DNA of 64,000 nt from Pegoplata infirma (GCA_963921195.1 OY992539.1:136635453-136699452), one strand, 5' to 3'; positions 33,464 through 45,420 are shown, numbered from the stretch's first letter. Made by a program: numbers and translations. Notes: generated by a model not told the origin, from the sequence alone.

Positions 33464-34045
33464 CGGAAAAAAAGTTTTGTGGTACCGCTATGGACCAAGA
33501 GGTCTATGCGAGGTGTCAATCGGACACCGCCACCCTAACCTAACCTAACCTAACCTAACCTACTTGCAAAAACATTGTATTTGTTTATTTCCGGTGTCCC
33601 GAATTTAACAAATAAAACTGTTTTTTTGTTCAAATGCATGCAACTTCTACAATTTTTTACGGATTTTATTATACAACCCCTTTTTTTGTCGTAATAAATC
33701 AGACTTAAATCTTACATACCGCAATAAAATTTTAAAAATTTTAACTTACAAGGAAAGTCTCCTTGGTGTCTCCCTCCGATCTACATGAAATTTGAATATG
33801 AGCAAATCAATGGGAAATTTAACGGACGGATCACTGATTTTTTTATTTTTAGTTACATATAAATAAAGCTTCGTAAATTATAAAGCTTCGTAAATTATTA
33901 AAAACCATATTTTTTTATCAATACCTTGGAAGATATGGGCGTTTAAAAAAGCGCTTTTTTGACAACACACAAAAATTTTTTTTTTCCGTGAACGATTTTC
34001 ATAGTATTTATGAACAAATTCATACAATTTATTAACTTTTTCATA

Positions 34046-34904
34046 CACTAAGAAAATTATGTCATTAACTGTTTGTAGGTTATTTTAAAAAGTTATCAGT
34101 AAAGTCATTTTAAAAGAAAAATCACTTATTTTATAAAGGATCCCTGCAAAAAAAGTCATTACCACTTCTCAGTGGAGTGCTTTAAAACTATAACAAATGT
34201 AATGAAATACAACAAAAATAACAAAAAACACAAGACAAAAACACACAAACAGTTTTTTCTACTCCAGAATACATAGATATTCAGCACTTAACTCATTACC
34301 TATCGCGACACCTCCATACAAATGTAAGTAGATATTCAGTAGATAAGAACTACTCCGTGGAAGTAGTTGGAAGTTGTTTGAAAGCTCGGAGTACTTCTTA
34401 TCTACTGAATATCTACTTACATTTGTATGGGAGTGTCGCGGAAGGTAATGAGTTAAGTGCTGAAAAACAACTTTTTATGGAGTAGAAAAAACTGTTTGTG
34501 TGTTTTTTTCTTGTGTTTTTTGTTATTTTTGTTGTATTTCATTACATATGTTTCAGTTTTAAAGCACTCCAAATAGAAGTACTCCGCACTTTTTTTGCTG
34601 GGATTTAATTTTTTTACTGTTTCTGTAGTTTAAAAAAAATTATTTACTGTATTAAAAACGAAATTTCTGTTACATTTAATTTCGGCAGTAAAAAATTTCT
34701 TCTATAGTTTTACTGTTTTTCAATACAAAATAACTGAATATTCACTAGTTTTTTAATGTTTTGGTTAGTCATTAAATTACCATTTAAAATTGACTGTAAT
34801 GTGTTTTTATTTTAAATGAAAAAACAGTGGAATGGTTTTTAAATAAAATTTCATTTGTTTTAAGTGAATATTCACTGGAATTTACCTACATAATTCTTTG
34901 AGTG
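34046..34904. mobile_element. MITE family D nested in family C
   Basis: Ends CACTAAGAAAATTATGT / ACATAATTCTTTGAGTG, flanked by TA (34044-34045, 34905-34906). The uninterrupted site 'TTTTTCATAATATTTATAAA' exists in the family C copy at 38730. A related copy is at about 63300-63685. Confidence 0.87.
34142..34602. mobile_element. Foldback MITE with CCC(T/A)GCAAAAAAAGT ends, nested in family D
   Basis: Near-complete hairpin: 'GAGTGCTTTAAAACT', 'GATATTCAGCACTTAACTC' and 'TACAAATGTAAGTAGATATT' on the left recur inverted on the right. The ~63360 family D copy lacks it. End type shared with 49800-50286. Confidence 0.82.
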
Positions 34905-35961
34905 TAATATTTATAAACTTTTTCATAGTATTTATGAATAAATCATAATATGTAAAATTTAAGCATTTTTAACATTTTTCATAAATACTATGAAAAAGTT
35001 TATAAATATTATGAAAAAGTTAATAAATTGTATGAATTTGTTCATAAATACTATGAAAATCGTTCATGGAAAAAATTATTTTTTGTGTGAATATTGACTT
35101 TTAGACAGTTTTTTAACATTTTTGTGCTCAGAAACCGTAAGTTGTACGAAAAAACATATGAAAACAATATTGTTTTTAAAATTTTAAAGATATAAAATTT
35201 AGAAAAAAAAAAAAAATAATTTTTCTTAAAAATTTTAACAAAAAATATTTGAATGTCCTTTTTTGCTGGGAGGACACCATGGATTTTCAAAAACAAAATT
35301 TTGTATTAAATTTTAGAACGCTATTAAAATTTTAGAGAGTGGTTTTTTCGTATTGTTAAGCAATAAATTTTTTAAAGTTTGTTAGATTTTGATTTTTTTC
35401 AAAATTTTGGAAAAAAAAAATCAAAAATTTTGATTAATCACCAACTTTGAAAATTTATTGCTTGGCAATACGGAAAAACACCTCCTGAAATTTTTACAAC
35501 GTTAAAAAGACAACTTTAATACAAAATTTTGTTTTTGGAAATCCATGAAGTCCTTCCCAGGAGAAAATGGTACTCAAATATGGTTTATAAAAATTTTTGT
35601 TGAATTTTTTATGATTTTTTTTTTTGTTTATAAATTTTATCAACAATTTTGTCACAGAAAGTTTTTTTTGCAAAGCTTACTATTTGATTTATTGCCAAAA
35701 TTAAAAAAAAATCAAATATTTGGCTCTCTAACAAACTTTGAAAATTTATTGCTCAACAATACGAAAAAGCACCTCTATAAAATTTTAATAGCGTTAAAAG
35801 GGCATTCTTAACTTTAATACAAAATTTTGCTTTTGGAAATCCATGGTGTCCTTCCCAGGAAAAAGAATATTCAAATATCGTTTTCAAAATTTTTTGTTGA
35901 AATTTAAAAAAAAAAAAAATATTTTTTTTTAAATTTTAAATCTTCATTATTTTATCTACAA

Positions 35962-36786
35962 CAGCGGTTACCAACCTTTTTGCCTCGCGTACCCCTAATT
36001 CTAAATTTTATCAGCCGCGTACCCCCTAACGAGTTTTTGTTTTCGTTAAAAAACTTCACAAATATTAGAGATAATTTGAAAATTTTTGTTCTGCGGGTTT
36101 TATGAAAGGATTTAGGGGAGATCAAAACAATGGTGGTATTTTTTTGGAAAAATCTTCGCTCCTTGGGGTGGTTCAATGCATCTGAAAACGCGGATTTTCA
36201 TCTGATTTTTCTGAAGAGCAAAAACGGCTGAAATATTGCAAATCTGATTTCACCAGTCGATTCTAAAAACACAGGGAGTGGAAATATAATGTTTTAATTT
36301 TTTTTTTTTTAAAAACATTTTTTTTTAATAATTTTTTTTAAATGTTTTTTTTTTTTAATACGAGGGCAGATCAATAATTCCGCGACTTTTCGAAAGAAAC
36401 ACACTCGTATTTACAATGAAAGGGCATTTTGAGCTTAACAAAATGGTACCAAAATGTCCACTCTATCACAACCCGTCTCAAATATGCCCAAAAACACTTG
36501 TTTTGAGAACTTTGACGTAAATTTTCTCAAAAACCTGACATCATAAAAAAATTTGGGAACCATATTCGGAATCAGCATCGAAAAAATGCTCTCTAAATTG
36601 CATAAAAATACGTTTTTTTTGTGAATTTTTACCTCAACTTTCTTAAAAGCCTGACATTATGGAAAATTTTGCGGAACCTTCATTGAAAGGTTAATCTTAA
36701 TACCAAATTACTAAAATTTTGCGTACCCCCGCGGGCATTTTCGCGTACCCCCTAGTGGTACGCGTACCATAGGTTGGTAACCGCTG
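35962..36786. mobile_element. hAT-type non-autonomous element
   Basis: Ends CAGCGGTTACCAACCTTTTT and AGGTTGGTAACCGCTG, with the subterminal GCGTACCCC/GGTACGCGTACC motifs familiar from hAT elements. No transposase frame; target duplication not clear. Confidence 0.78.
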
Positions 36787-37050
36787 ATATTGTTTTAACA
36801 TTTTTTTTCGTACGACTTATGGTTTCCGAGCACAAAAATGTTAAAAAACTGCCTTAAAGTTAATATTGCCAAAAGAGCGCTTTTTTAAACGCCCGTTTCT
36901 TCCAAAGTATTGATACAAAAAAAAAACAAATTGTAACTATTAATCATTTATGAAGATCAATCAAATATCCAAAAAATAACAAAATCGGTGATCCGTTAGT
37001 TAAATTTCCTATTTGCTCATATACGAGTATTGTAAAGAACGAAAATTAGT

Positions 37051-38511
37051 TTGACACGTATTTTTTTAAAGGCCCCAACTTTTTTTTAGGGGAGGGGTCC
37101 ATTTGTCCGGGAGGAAGTTGACCATTTTTAATCAAAATAAATATGGGCATATTTGGTGTCAGATTAAAGGTATTTAAAAGCGCTATCTTCTAGTGCTAAC
37201 AACGCACAGTGGGGAAAAATAGATTTTTTTGTCCAAATTTGCCTACATGTCACAATTTTTAACCGCTTTCAGTTTTTCTTCTTTTTTATTTTAGCTTGTA
37301 AGATTCTTTGCATAATTTAGGAGATAAACGTAAAAAACTAAAAAATTTTCTTTACTTTCCCCCCTCATTTGCACCACCTACATATGAATTTGGGCCGCTT
37401 AAAAATACATGTCCCTTTAGTTTTCCTGCTCTACAAAATAGTACCAATTCCATAAAGATCGGTGAGTTACACTAAAAATATATCAGGTAGGTTAACTTTA
37501 CGGACTTCCTTGTAAATTACAGAAAAACCCAACGACATAATTCTATTTTGAAGGCGGAATAGAATTCAGAAGGTCAAAATACATAAGGATTACTGGGTCT
37601 AGTTTCTGAGTCAGAATCTTGTATTTTTTGTGGGCTGTGTAATCTTTTTACATTGTAGAATTTTAAATTTATTCTTGTTTATTTATAAAAATGTTTGTTC
37701 TACTTATTGTGGGAAAAACCACAATTCCCTGATGCTATAAATTTCACTTTTAACCCTTTTTAGGTGCGTACTTAATCCCTGGTATTATTTATTCGGTAAA
37801 TTAGATCTACATTCAAAAAAAGTGAGAGAATTAACTAAATTTTGAAAAAAAAATGGTTATGATTTTTGTCTTAGTTCATCTTTTTCTTAAAAATAAGGAA
37901 AACAATTTTAACTAGAAAATGGGAAATATTTTAATATATTTTAGTTCATACACACTCGAGGACCAGATTGGGTCCAACCCCATTGGGTTCAGACCCCATG
38001 GGTCCAGACTCCATGGGTTCAAACCCTGTTGGTTCCAGAACCCGTTAAGTCCTTTAAGTTTCGCCATTGATTTTGATCCGTTTTGTCCGTTTAGCTCTAC
38101 CTTGCTTAGTTTTTGAGATACAAAAGTTAGGGGCCTAATAGGGTTTTGAGAATTTTAAAAAAGAGTTTTGAGAATTTCAAAAAACTATTACTCGGTGGGA
38201 TTTCGAGTATGGTGCGGAAGTGTTCAAAGAGTCAAGAGATACAAAAATGCCATTAGACTTTTTGTCGTGTCGACAGTATTTTAATACTATTTCATTACGA
38301 CCAATAAATGACCTCGAACTAGAACAAACTCTTTTTTCATTTCTTTTAAAATATGAATTTTGATATTTTAGTCTATAGTTCAAATAACAGTGGCACGAAA
38401 TGGGTTAAGTTAAAAAAAATATTTTTTAACAGTGTCATGATGTACTCAACTAAATGTGAATCAAAAAATTAGTCCAGAATAACTTTTCTACAAGTTAATA
38501 TCACAGCTATT
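37051..38511. other. Intergenic region upstream of gene 3
   Basis: AT-rich. 37200-37290 resembles 7180-7270 ('CAGTGGGGAA.AAT.GA' block). 37960-38050 is a short array of degenerate 'CCCATGGGTCCAGAC/TTGGGTTCAGACC' units. No promoter motif can be assigned for gene 3. Confidence 0.45.
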
Positions 38512-39078
38512 ATGATTATGCTGTTTATATTTTTAACGGTACTCAATACTCCACCATTATCGTTGTCTTTATTAAAAGAATATTACAATTCAGAAATTAG
38601 TAATTTAAATACAAAGTTTCGAAATCAAACTATACAATTGTGCTGTAAATATACACACAAAAAATTCTTTTTTCAATGAACGATTTTCATAGTATTTATG
38701 AACAAATTCTTCCAATTTATTAACTTTTTCATAATATTTATAAACTTTTTCATAGTATTTATACATACTATGAAAAAGTTTATAAATATTATGAAAAAGT
38801 TAATAAATTGTAAGAATTTGTTCATAAATACTATGAAAATCGTTCATGGAAAAATAAATTTTTTTGTGTGTAATGAATTTTTTAACAAAAGTATTAATCA
38901 GTGTCATACAATTCCAAAAAATTTTACTGTATCGTGGGATTTAAAAATAAAATTTCGCAATCATACAAAAATACCAATAAGTATTAAGAAAAGTCTTCAA
39001 AACAATATTGGCACACCGTGTCGTAGACCTGAAGCTTTACTTAAGCAATTTGATCAAATTATTGATATAAATAAAATG
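38512..39078 (+). pseudogene. Gene 3 exon 1: signal peptide and cysteine-rich ectodomain, with MITE
   Basis: Two candidate ATGs (38512, 38518) precede a hydrophobic leader. Left half to 38653, right half from 38871. The donor is ATG|GTAAGT at 39078 (phase 0). The left part has QTIQLCC; the right part has NKSINQC and GTPCRRPEALL. With one TA and the MITE removed, the junction reads CKYNEF in frame (116 codons). Confidence 0.8.
38654..38870. mobile_element. Hairpin MITE family C inside the receptor exon
   Basis: 217 bp, ends CACACAAAAAATT / AATTTTTTTGTGTG, flanked by TA (38652-38653, 38871-38872). Almost the whole element is a palindrome ('GAACGATTTTCATAGTATTT' mirrored). Insert plus duplication is 219 bp, a multiple of three. 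Relative copy at 33966-35089. Confidence 0.93.
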
Positions 39079-39927
39079 GTAAGTGATTATATTTAATTAC
39101 ACTGTGCAACAGATTTTTGTCCATCGCCCAATCGCCAATGCAAAGTCAAAGTGAACCACCAAATAAACAAATACACCGAAGAGTTTTGAAAAGTTAGTTC
39201 GAATACATTTTTTATGGCCCACTGAAGTGTTTATTAATTCTAAATCAAAGACGTTTGGAAAACGTCAAAAAAAAAAACTATAATAAAAGCACATCTGAGC
39301 TTAAACGAGTAAAAAAAAGTAAAATTTGCCCTTGCCGAATTTATTGAGACCACAATGTGAAAAGATTAGTGCAAAAAAACTCCGCAAAAAAGTTTTGGTG
39401 AAAAAATCAGCGATTTTTTTTTTTGCAAAAAAAATATGTTCGTACTTGTTTAAATACCAGGCGAATTAAAGCATTTTGAATTTTTAGGTTTTGTGAAAGT
39501 ACCAAAATTTTTGAGGTGTGCCCACATTTTCGTTCATTACTTTTGAACCGATTTCGATCAATACCAAACTTCTCGGGGCAACAACAAGTACACGTGTTAA
39601 GTTTCAGTCATATCCGTGTAATATTTTGGCCGTGATCGCCATTTCAAAAGACAGACAGACGGACATCGCTAGAATATCTTACACTAAAAAAACATGTAAA
39701 ATGACAAAAAAAAAAATTTTTATATTTATTTTTTTCTACCTCCTATTTGACAAGAATTCCTTGCAATTTTAAACCTTTTTTAAACTTTTAACAATACTTT
39801 TGTAATTTTACAGGCTTTTTACCAATAAAATTGTAAATTTACAATTTTTTTGATGTGATTAAACTTACAAGGAGGTTTCGTGACTTTACTAAATTTTTTG
39901 CTACCTCGTACTTTATGAGAGTTCCTA

Positions 39928-41039
39928 CACTCAAAATAATAACTCTGTTAAATTACAAAAAAAAACTCTGCTAATTTAACAGAGTACACCATACTTTTCC
40001 AGCTAACAACATTACTTGGTAATTTTACTAAAAAACTATGTAAAATGATTTTGACAAAAAATAAACTGTTAATTTACAGAGTTTATTGTAAAATATTGGT
40101 TAAATATGAAAGCTTTTTGACAAAGAAAACTCTGTAACTTTACTTTAAAACTCTGTAAAATGAGTTGGACAAAAAAAAAAAACTGTTAATTTACAGAGTT
40201 TCTAGTAAAATATTGGTTAAATAAACCACCATTTAGCAAAGAAAAACTCTGTAAATTTACATATCGCTCCTTTACTTGTATAGTGTCACAACTCAAAATA
40301 TTTGATTTTGCAGAAAACACGTTTAAAGTTTACTATTGAAACTGGTTTTTAATTAAAAAAGGCCGGTACATAGAAAATGTAATAATGGCGTGTACTCTTC
40401 TCAAACGGTGAGTTTAAGAGATATTAATACGAATTTTTGACTCAATATAAAGCACTATATAACGAATAATTCTGCATCATTAACTCAAAAAACGCATTTT
40501 TTGAGTTATGACACTATACAAGTAAAGGAGCGATATATTTGTAAAGTGCATTTGATACAACCAACATTTTACAGAAAAAAACTCTGTAAATTTACAGAGA
40601 TTAGTTAAATGAATGTTATTTTGTAAAATTTTTATAAAATTTCTGAGAAGATTTTTTTTGATAACTTTTTTTTTTGGTACTTTTTCGACTTTTTCTAAAT
40701 AAAAAAATATACAGATAAAATTTTGATGTTTGGTAACAAAAACTGCTCAAAACAAAGTATTTACAGATAACTTTTTTGGTTATAAAAAAATACAAAGTAT
40801 TTTGCTTAATTCTGTATTTTAGCAAAAAACTCTGTTAATTATCTGTAAAATTAAGATTACAAAGTAAAAAGTTATACAACAGAGGAAACTTTGTTTTTTT
40901 GTCACAACAAAATACAAAGTATTTTTTTTTAAATCTGTATTTTGAGTCAAAATTTTTGACAGAAAATTCTGTCAAATAACTGTTGAATTGAGATAACAGT
41001 CATTTTACAGAGTATTTTACAGAGTTATTATTTTGAGTG
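39928..41039. mobile_element. MITE family A, copy 3, with nested hairpin element
   Basis: Ends CACTCAAAATAATAACTCTG / ACAGAGTTATTATTTTGAGTG, flanked by TA (39926-39927, 41040-41041). Its middle is interrupted at 40265-40532. Confidence 0.88.
40265..40532. mobile_element. 268-bp element with CGCTCCTTTACTTGTATAG ends
   Basis: Perfect-looking terminal inverted repeat (CGCTCCTTTACTTGTATAGT and complement) inserted at ATAT in MITE A. Copy 1 of MITE A has the plain sequence ACATATATTTATTTG at about 6644. Confidence 0.85.
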
Positions 41040-41319
41040 TAGTAAAAATTACGAGCTTTTTTGTAATTTTACAAGATGTTTACCAATAAAATTGTTAATT
41101 CACAACTTTTTTTTGTAAAGTTACAAAAAAGAATTGTAAAATAACAAAAAAAAAAATAATTTCGATAGAATTTTTTTTTTTAAAGCAAGGAAAACTGTCA
41201 AACTGTTTTGGGCAAAATGGGACTAGGAGACTTTTTTCTTGTAATTTGAGCAATAAAACTTACAAGGAATTCTACACCATTTACAGATGTAATTCGTAAA
41301 AGATCAATTGTAATTATAA

Positions 41320-41457
41320 AATTCTACTTGTAATTCAAAGATTCCATTTGTAATTTGAAGATTCCAATTGTAATTCGAATATTCCATTTGTAATTCGAAG
41401 GTTTTATTTGTAATTCGAAGATTCCATTTGTAATTCGAATATTCCAATTGTAATTCG
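41320..41457. repeat. 21-bp satellite, first block
   Basis: Units of 'GATCAATTGTAATTCGTAAAA' and 'GATTCCATTTGTAATTCGAA' type. The same satellite continues after the hAT element at 43409. Confidence 0.85.
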
Positions 41458-41700
41458 CAGTGTTGGCTACCGTTACCCTTTCAATACCGTTACCGATTAA
41501 AAACCCTTTAATATTGACTACCGTTACCGTTACCAATACCGAAATAATTTTTTTTAAATACCGTTACCGATAAAAAACCGTTACCTTTATTCGGATTTTT
41601 ACCGGTATTATATCGGTTTTGTTTCGATTGCATTAATATTACTTATTTTAATTTTTTGTGGATTAAAAACTTATTTAAGTACTTTTAATATGTATACTTA

Positions 41701-42396
41701 CCTTAACTGCCGCACGTCTTTAAATGAGATCGCCAAGCAGTTTAACATACGACTCATATGGGTCCCAGGGCACAGAGACATTCCAGGGAATTGCAAAGCC
41801 GATGAGCTTGCAAGACTAGGAACTACCTTACAGGTTCCAACAGAATTGGAATGTGTTGGTATGCCTCTAGAAACTTGCAAGCAAAACCTACGGCTTTGTT
41901 CTGCGACGGAGACTAATCTAAAATGGGCAAATGGATGGACGTGTGAGACAACACGACTGATTTGGCCTTCTCTTAATCAGGGGCGCACAAGTGAGCTGAT
42001 ATCGCTTCCAAGAGGAGAGATTTCGACGGTGGTTTCTATAATTACCGGACACTGTCTTATAGGGAAGCACGCAGAGCGGTTAAATGTGCCGTCGAATGAC
42101 TTTTGCCGAAGTTGCATGGATGAAGAGGAGTTGGAAACTATCGAACACTTTATTTGCCATTGCCCGGCACTTTCTGGTCAGAGACTTGCTTCACTGGGAT
42201 CTAGGGAGCTGCACGTTCTTTCTGATTTGTTGGATGTCAAAATTCAACATCTAAGGAGTTTCATAAGAAGCTCAAACTGGTTTAACGACAGGGACTAGTA
42301 GGGAAACCTATTACGATCCCGTGGTATCACAATGGACCTCAGAGTCTACGTGTGTTGACGTAAAACGTCAGCAGCCACTTACAACCTAACCTAACC
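41701..42396 (+). mobile_element. 5'-truncated LOA-type retrotransposon
   Basis: Flanked by a 12-bp duplication TATGTATACTTA (41689-41700, 42397-42408). It contains the C-terminal part of ORF2, a 3' UTR, and ends with CCTAACCTAACC. Related to the LOA fragment at 31244-33566 but a different lineage. Confidence 0.92.
41703..42298 (+). pseudogene. LOA RNase H end and C-terminal cysteine domain
   Basis: Starts within RNase H (LIWVPGHRDIPGNCKADELA) and continues with TRLIWPSLNQGRTSELISL, IITGHCLIGKHAE and a CRSC..EHFICHCPAL cluster. TAG stop at 42296-42298. The first codons come from flanking DNA. Confidence 0.87.
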
Positions 42397-43408
42397 TATG
42401 TATACTTAAAATAAAAAAACAAATTTTTTTCATTGCCAATCCAACCAATGATCACATTCATAATTAACTAAATTGTAATATCGATCTTGGACCTCATAAA
42501 GATTTTATATTATTGATCAGTGGTCGATTGTAAGCGATGTTCGTCTTTTCGTCTGTAGAAGACACATATTCAAAATAAACGTGCTACTCTGCCGGTACGA
42601 ATACGTCATATGGCCATATGCTGGTTAAGTTCCGAAATGGGAAAACCGGACCAGATAAAAAAAGTTCCTCCCTTACAAAACCCCAGAAAAACATATTTTA
42701 TTTAATTTTTTTGTCTATTTGTTTTGAAAATGAAACATTTTTATGCCGTGTGAAGTTCATTGACCAAGATTAAAAAATGTGTTTTTTTTGGTTCGAACCT
42801 TTTGGGGGGCTTGGCTATAGCATATAAAATTAAATATTGATAAAACTGTATTATTTATACGTAAATATAAATAAAATTAATTTCTTAACAACTATGGCGA
42901 GAGGAAAGGTGTCCCTCCGATACCGCCCGTCCACCCCCTTAAAAAAACATCCCCTGAAACATCCTTGCCAAGTTTTTTATCCCTGCCGATTTTATTAACA
43001 ACAGGACAAACAATTTTGATCATTTTAACAGAGAAATCTGCTGATTTCAAATAAACAGTTTAGGCTGTTTATTTGAAATCAGCAGATTTCTCAATAAAAA
43101 TCAGCAGATTTTTCTGCTGTCTTGACGGTTTTTTCATACTAGTACAAATATAATTATGTATAGAAAATGTACAGAATTTAGCAATTTTTTAATTTTTTTA
43201 AACAAATTTTTTATTTATAACGCATTTTTAACAAATTTGTGACTTGATAAAATTTTATTTATAATACCGGTACGTACCGGTATTGATGTTTTGGTAACGG
43301 CTCACCGTTACCGAAATAATCGAAAATACCGTTACCTTTACCGTTACCGATATAAAAAATATGTAATACCAATACCGATACCGTTAATCGTTTCGGTTGC
43401 CAACCCTG

Positions 43409-44015
43409 GTAATTCGTAAAAGATCAATTGTAATTCGTAAAAGATCAATTGTAATTCGTAAAAGAACAATTGTAATTCGTAAAAGATCAATTGTAAACCG
43501 AAAAAGATCAATTGTAATTCGAAGATTCCATTTGTAATTCGTAAAAGATCAATTGTAATTCGTAAAAGATCAATTGTAATTCGGAAAAGATCAATTGTAA
43601 TTCGAAGATTCCATTTGTAATTTGTAAAAGATCAATTGTAATTCGTAAAAGATCAATTGTAAATCGAAAAAGATCAATTGAAATTCGAAACAGATCAATT
43701 GTAATTCGAAAAAGATCAATTGTAATTCGTAAAAGATCAATTGTAATTCGTAAAAGAATTGTAAATCGAAGATTCCATTCGTAGTTCGTATAAGATCAAT
43801 TGTAATTCGTAAAAGATCAATTGTAATTCGTAAAATATCAATTGTAATTCGTAAAAGATCAATTGTAATTTGAAAAAGATCAATTGTAATTCGTAAAAGA
43901 TCAATTGTAATTCGTAAAAGATCAATTGTAATTCGTAAAAGATCAATTGTAATTCGAAGATTCCATTGGTAATTCGTAAAAGATCAATTGTAATTCGAAA
44001 GAGATCAATTGTAAT
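43409..44015. repeat. 21-bp satellite, second block
   Basis: About 29 units, mostly GATCAATTGTAATTCGTAAAA, with interspersed GATTCCATTTGTAATTCG units. AATTGTAATTCG in every unit. Open frames through it are artefacts of a 21-bp (7-codon) period. Confidence 0.93.
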
Positions 44016-44519
44016 CAGGGTTGGCAACCGAAACGAATGACGGTATCGGTAACGGTATTGGTATTACATATTTTTTATATCGATAACGGTAAAGGTAACG
44101 GTATTTTCGATTATTTCGGTAACGATGAACCGTTACCGAAACATAAATACCGGTACGTACCGGTATTATGAATAAAAGCCTTCAAGACAGCAGAAAAATC
44201 TGCTGATTTTTAATAAACAACCTTAACATGTGTCCTGTTGTTAAAAAAAATTGCAGGGATAAAAAACTTGGCAAGGATGTTTCAGGGGATGTTTTTTTAA
44301 GGGGAGGGCGGGCGTTAGCGGAGGGGCACCTTTCCTCTCGCCAAAGATGATAAGAAATTCATTCTATTTATATTTACACTTAAATAATACAATTTTATCA
44401 ATATTTAATTTTATTTTCTATAGCCTCAGCAAGGCTCACCGTGCAAAAGGGGATTCAAATCTTGATCAATGAAAAATTTTTCATTTTCTAAACAAATAGA
44501 CAAAAATTTTAATAAAATA

Positions 44520-45420
44520 GGCCCATGTAGGCTAGTTGGCAGAGCTTCGAAGGATTTCATTCCTTAATTCGATATGTCATTCTGAGTGAAAATTTAGTGA
44601 TTGCATTCCCCAATCACATTTTAGCGAATTGAATGAATTCACTTTAGACTCATTCGTTTTATAAATATCGAATGCATTCGTGTTATTTTTCATTCGACTT
44701 TCAAAAATCGAATGCATTCGATTTTTTTTTCATTCGACTTTTAAAAATCGAATGCATTCACTTGCGAATGCAATCGATTTTCTTTTCATTCAATTTGAAA
44801 AATCGAATGGCTTAGTCATTCATTGCATTAAAAACTTAAAAAAAAAACTAACCAAGATAGAGCACAACGGAGCCAATTTTTCCATAGTATCGCTAACACT
44901 CTTCACATTTTTTTGTCGTATAGGCAGTTAATACTTATGTGCATTTTTAAAATTTTTGGGAACACCAATTTTTTTGGATTCAAAATTAGAGCCCATTAGG
45001 GTCATCGTATGTAAAGAGAGTAGGCGATACTATGGACCAAAATTTGATCCGTTTTGGTCTATATATTTAAAAAATCGATTGCATTCGCAGTGGAATGATA
45101 AAAAATCGAATGCATTCGATTTTTATAAATCGAATGAACAAGAAATCGAATGCATTCATTTTTGTTCATTCAATCGAATGAATTCCAAGGACTGCATTCA
45201 ATGTTGATTTATGAAATCGAATGCATTCACTGACTATGAAAATTAAATGGATTTTTTTGAGAATTCATTCGAAAAGGATTTCATTCTTCGAAGCTCTGCT
45301 AGTTGGTAGCGTGCTAACCTTTGAACGTGGGGGTCGTGGGTTCGACTCCCACCAGAGATCTTGGTTTTTCGCTACAACGAGACGGCGGTCATTGTTACCA
45401 GTTCTCGGTTAGAAAGAAAA
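44520..45420 (+). mobile_element. tRNA-derived SINE, interrupted
   Basis: Head 'GCCCATGTAGGCTAGTTGG' (A-box region) resumes at 45307 with TAGCGTGCTAACC, then the perfect B box GGTTCGACTCC within GTGGGTTCGACTCCCAC (45336-45352), then a non-tRNA body. An intact RNA polymerase III B box and degraded tRNA arms point to a SINE rather than a tRNA gene. Confidence 0.75.
44540..45298. mobile_element. hAT-type element inserted in the SINE A box
   Basis: Ends CAGAGCTTCGAA / TTCGAAGCTCTG, flanked by 8-bp CTAGTTGG (44532-44539, 45299-45306). Interior with many TCGAATGCATTCGATTTT palindromes. Confidence 0.92.

Larger units (their letters stand above)
31244..33566 (+). mobile_element. LOA-type non-LTR retrotransposon, 5' truncated, split by an RTE fragment
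   Basis: The element keeps the second half of the RT domain, an RNase H domain and a cysteine-rich C-terminus, and ends with a run of CCTAA repeats (33534-33562). RT followed by RNase H and the WVPGH..GNEKADELA block fit the LOA/I group of insect non-LTR elements. An RTE piece interrupts it at 31984-32489. The 5' limit is placed after a stop codon in the RT frame (31241-31243). Confidence 0.82.
33966..35089. mobile_element. Hairpin MITE family C (CACACAAAAA ends), interrupted copy
   Basis: Same family as the element in exon 1 of gene 3 (38654-38870): ends CACACAAAAATTTT / TTTTTTGTGTG, interior 'GAACGATTTTCATAGTATTTATGAAC'. Interrupted at 34046-34904 by another MITE. Confidence 0.85.
33567..37050. 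mobile_element. Foldback with several nested elements
   Basis: Outer arms: 33780-33965 ('GAGCAAAT..GGGAAATTTAACGGACGGATCA', 'GGGCGTTTAAAAAAGCGC') mirrored at 36875-37025. Inside are the MITE nest 33966-35089, AT-rich blocks shared with the first intron of gene 2 (35330-35940) and a hAT element (35962-36786). No host gene. Confidence 0.7.
41458..43408. mobile_element. hAT-type element, copy 1, with LOA insertion
   Basis: Ends CAGTGTTGGCTACCGTTACC and CGGTTGCCAACCCTG, flanked by GTAATTCG on both sides (8 bp; the target is satellite, so this match is weaker proof here). Subterminal arrays of ACCGTTACC / GGTAACGGT. No transposase. Other copies at 44016-46010 and 46845-49348. Confidence 0.85.

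Noticed and set aside
33534..33562. Telomeric TTAGG array
   Set aside because: Only about five units, attached precisely to the 3' end of a LOA element and repeated at the second LOA copy; it is a retroelement tail.
38698..39096. A free-standing 132-residue gene starting at the ATG in the MITE
   Set aside because: Its first 59 residues are MITE sequence, and the remainder is the second half of the receptor exon running past its splice donor.
45299..45370. A tRNA gene
   Set aside because: The B box is perfect, but the acceptor and anticodon arms do not pair properly, the 5' part is 759 bp away across a hAT insertion, and a non-tRNA body follows; a SINE fits better.
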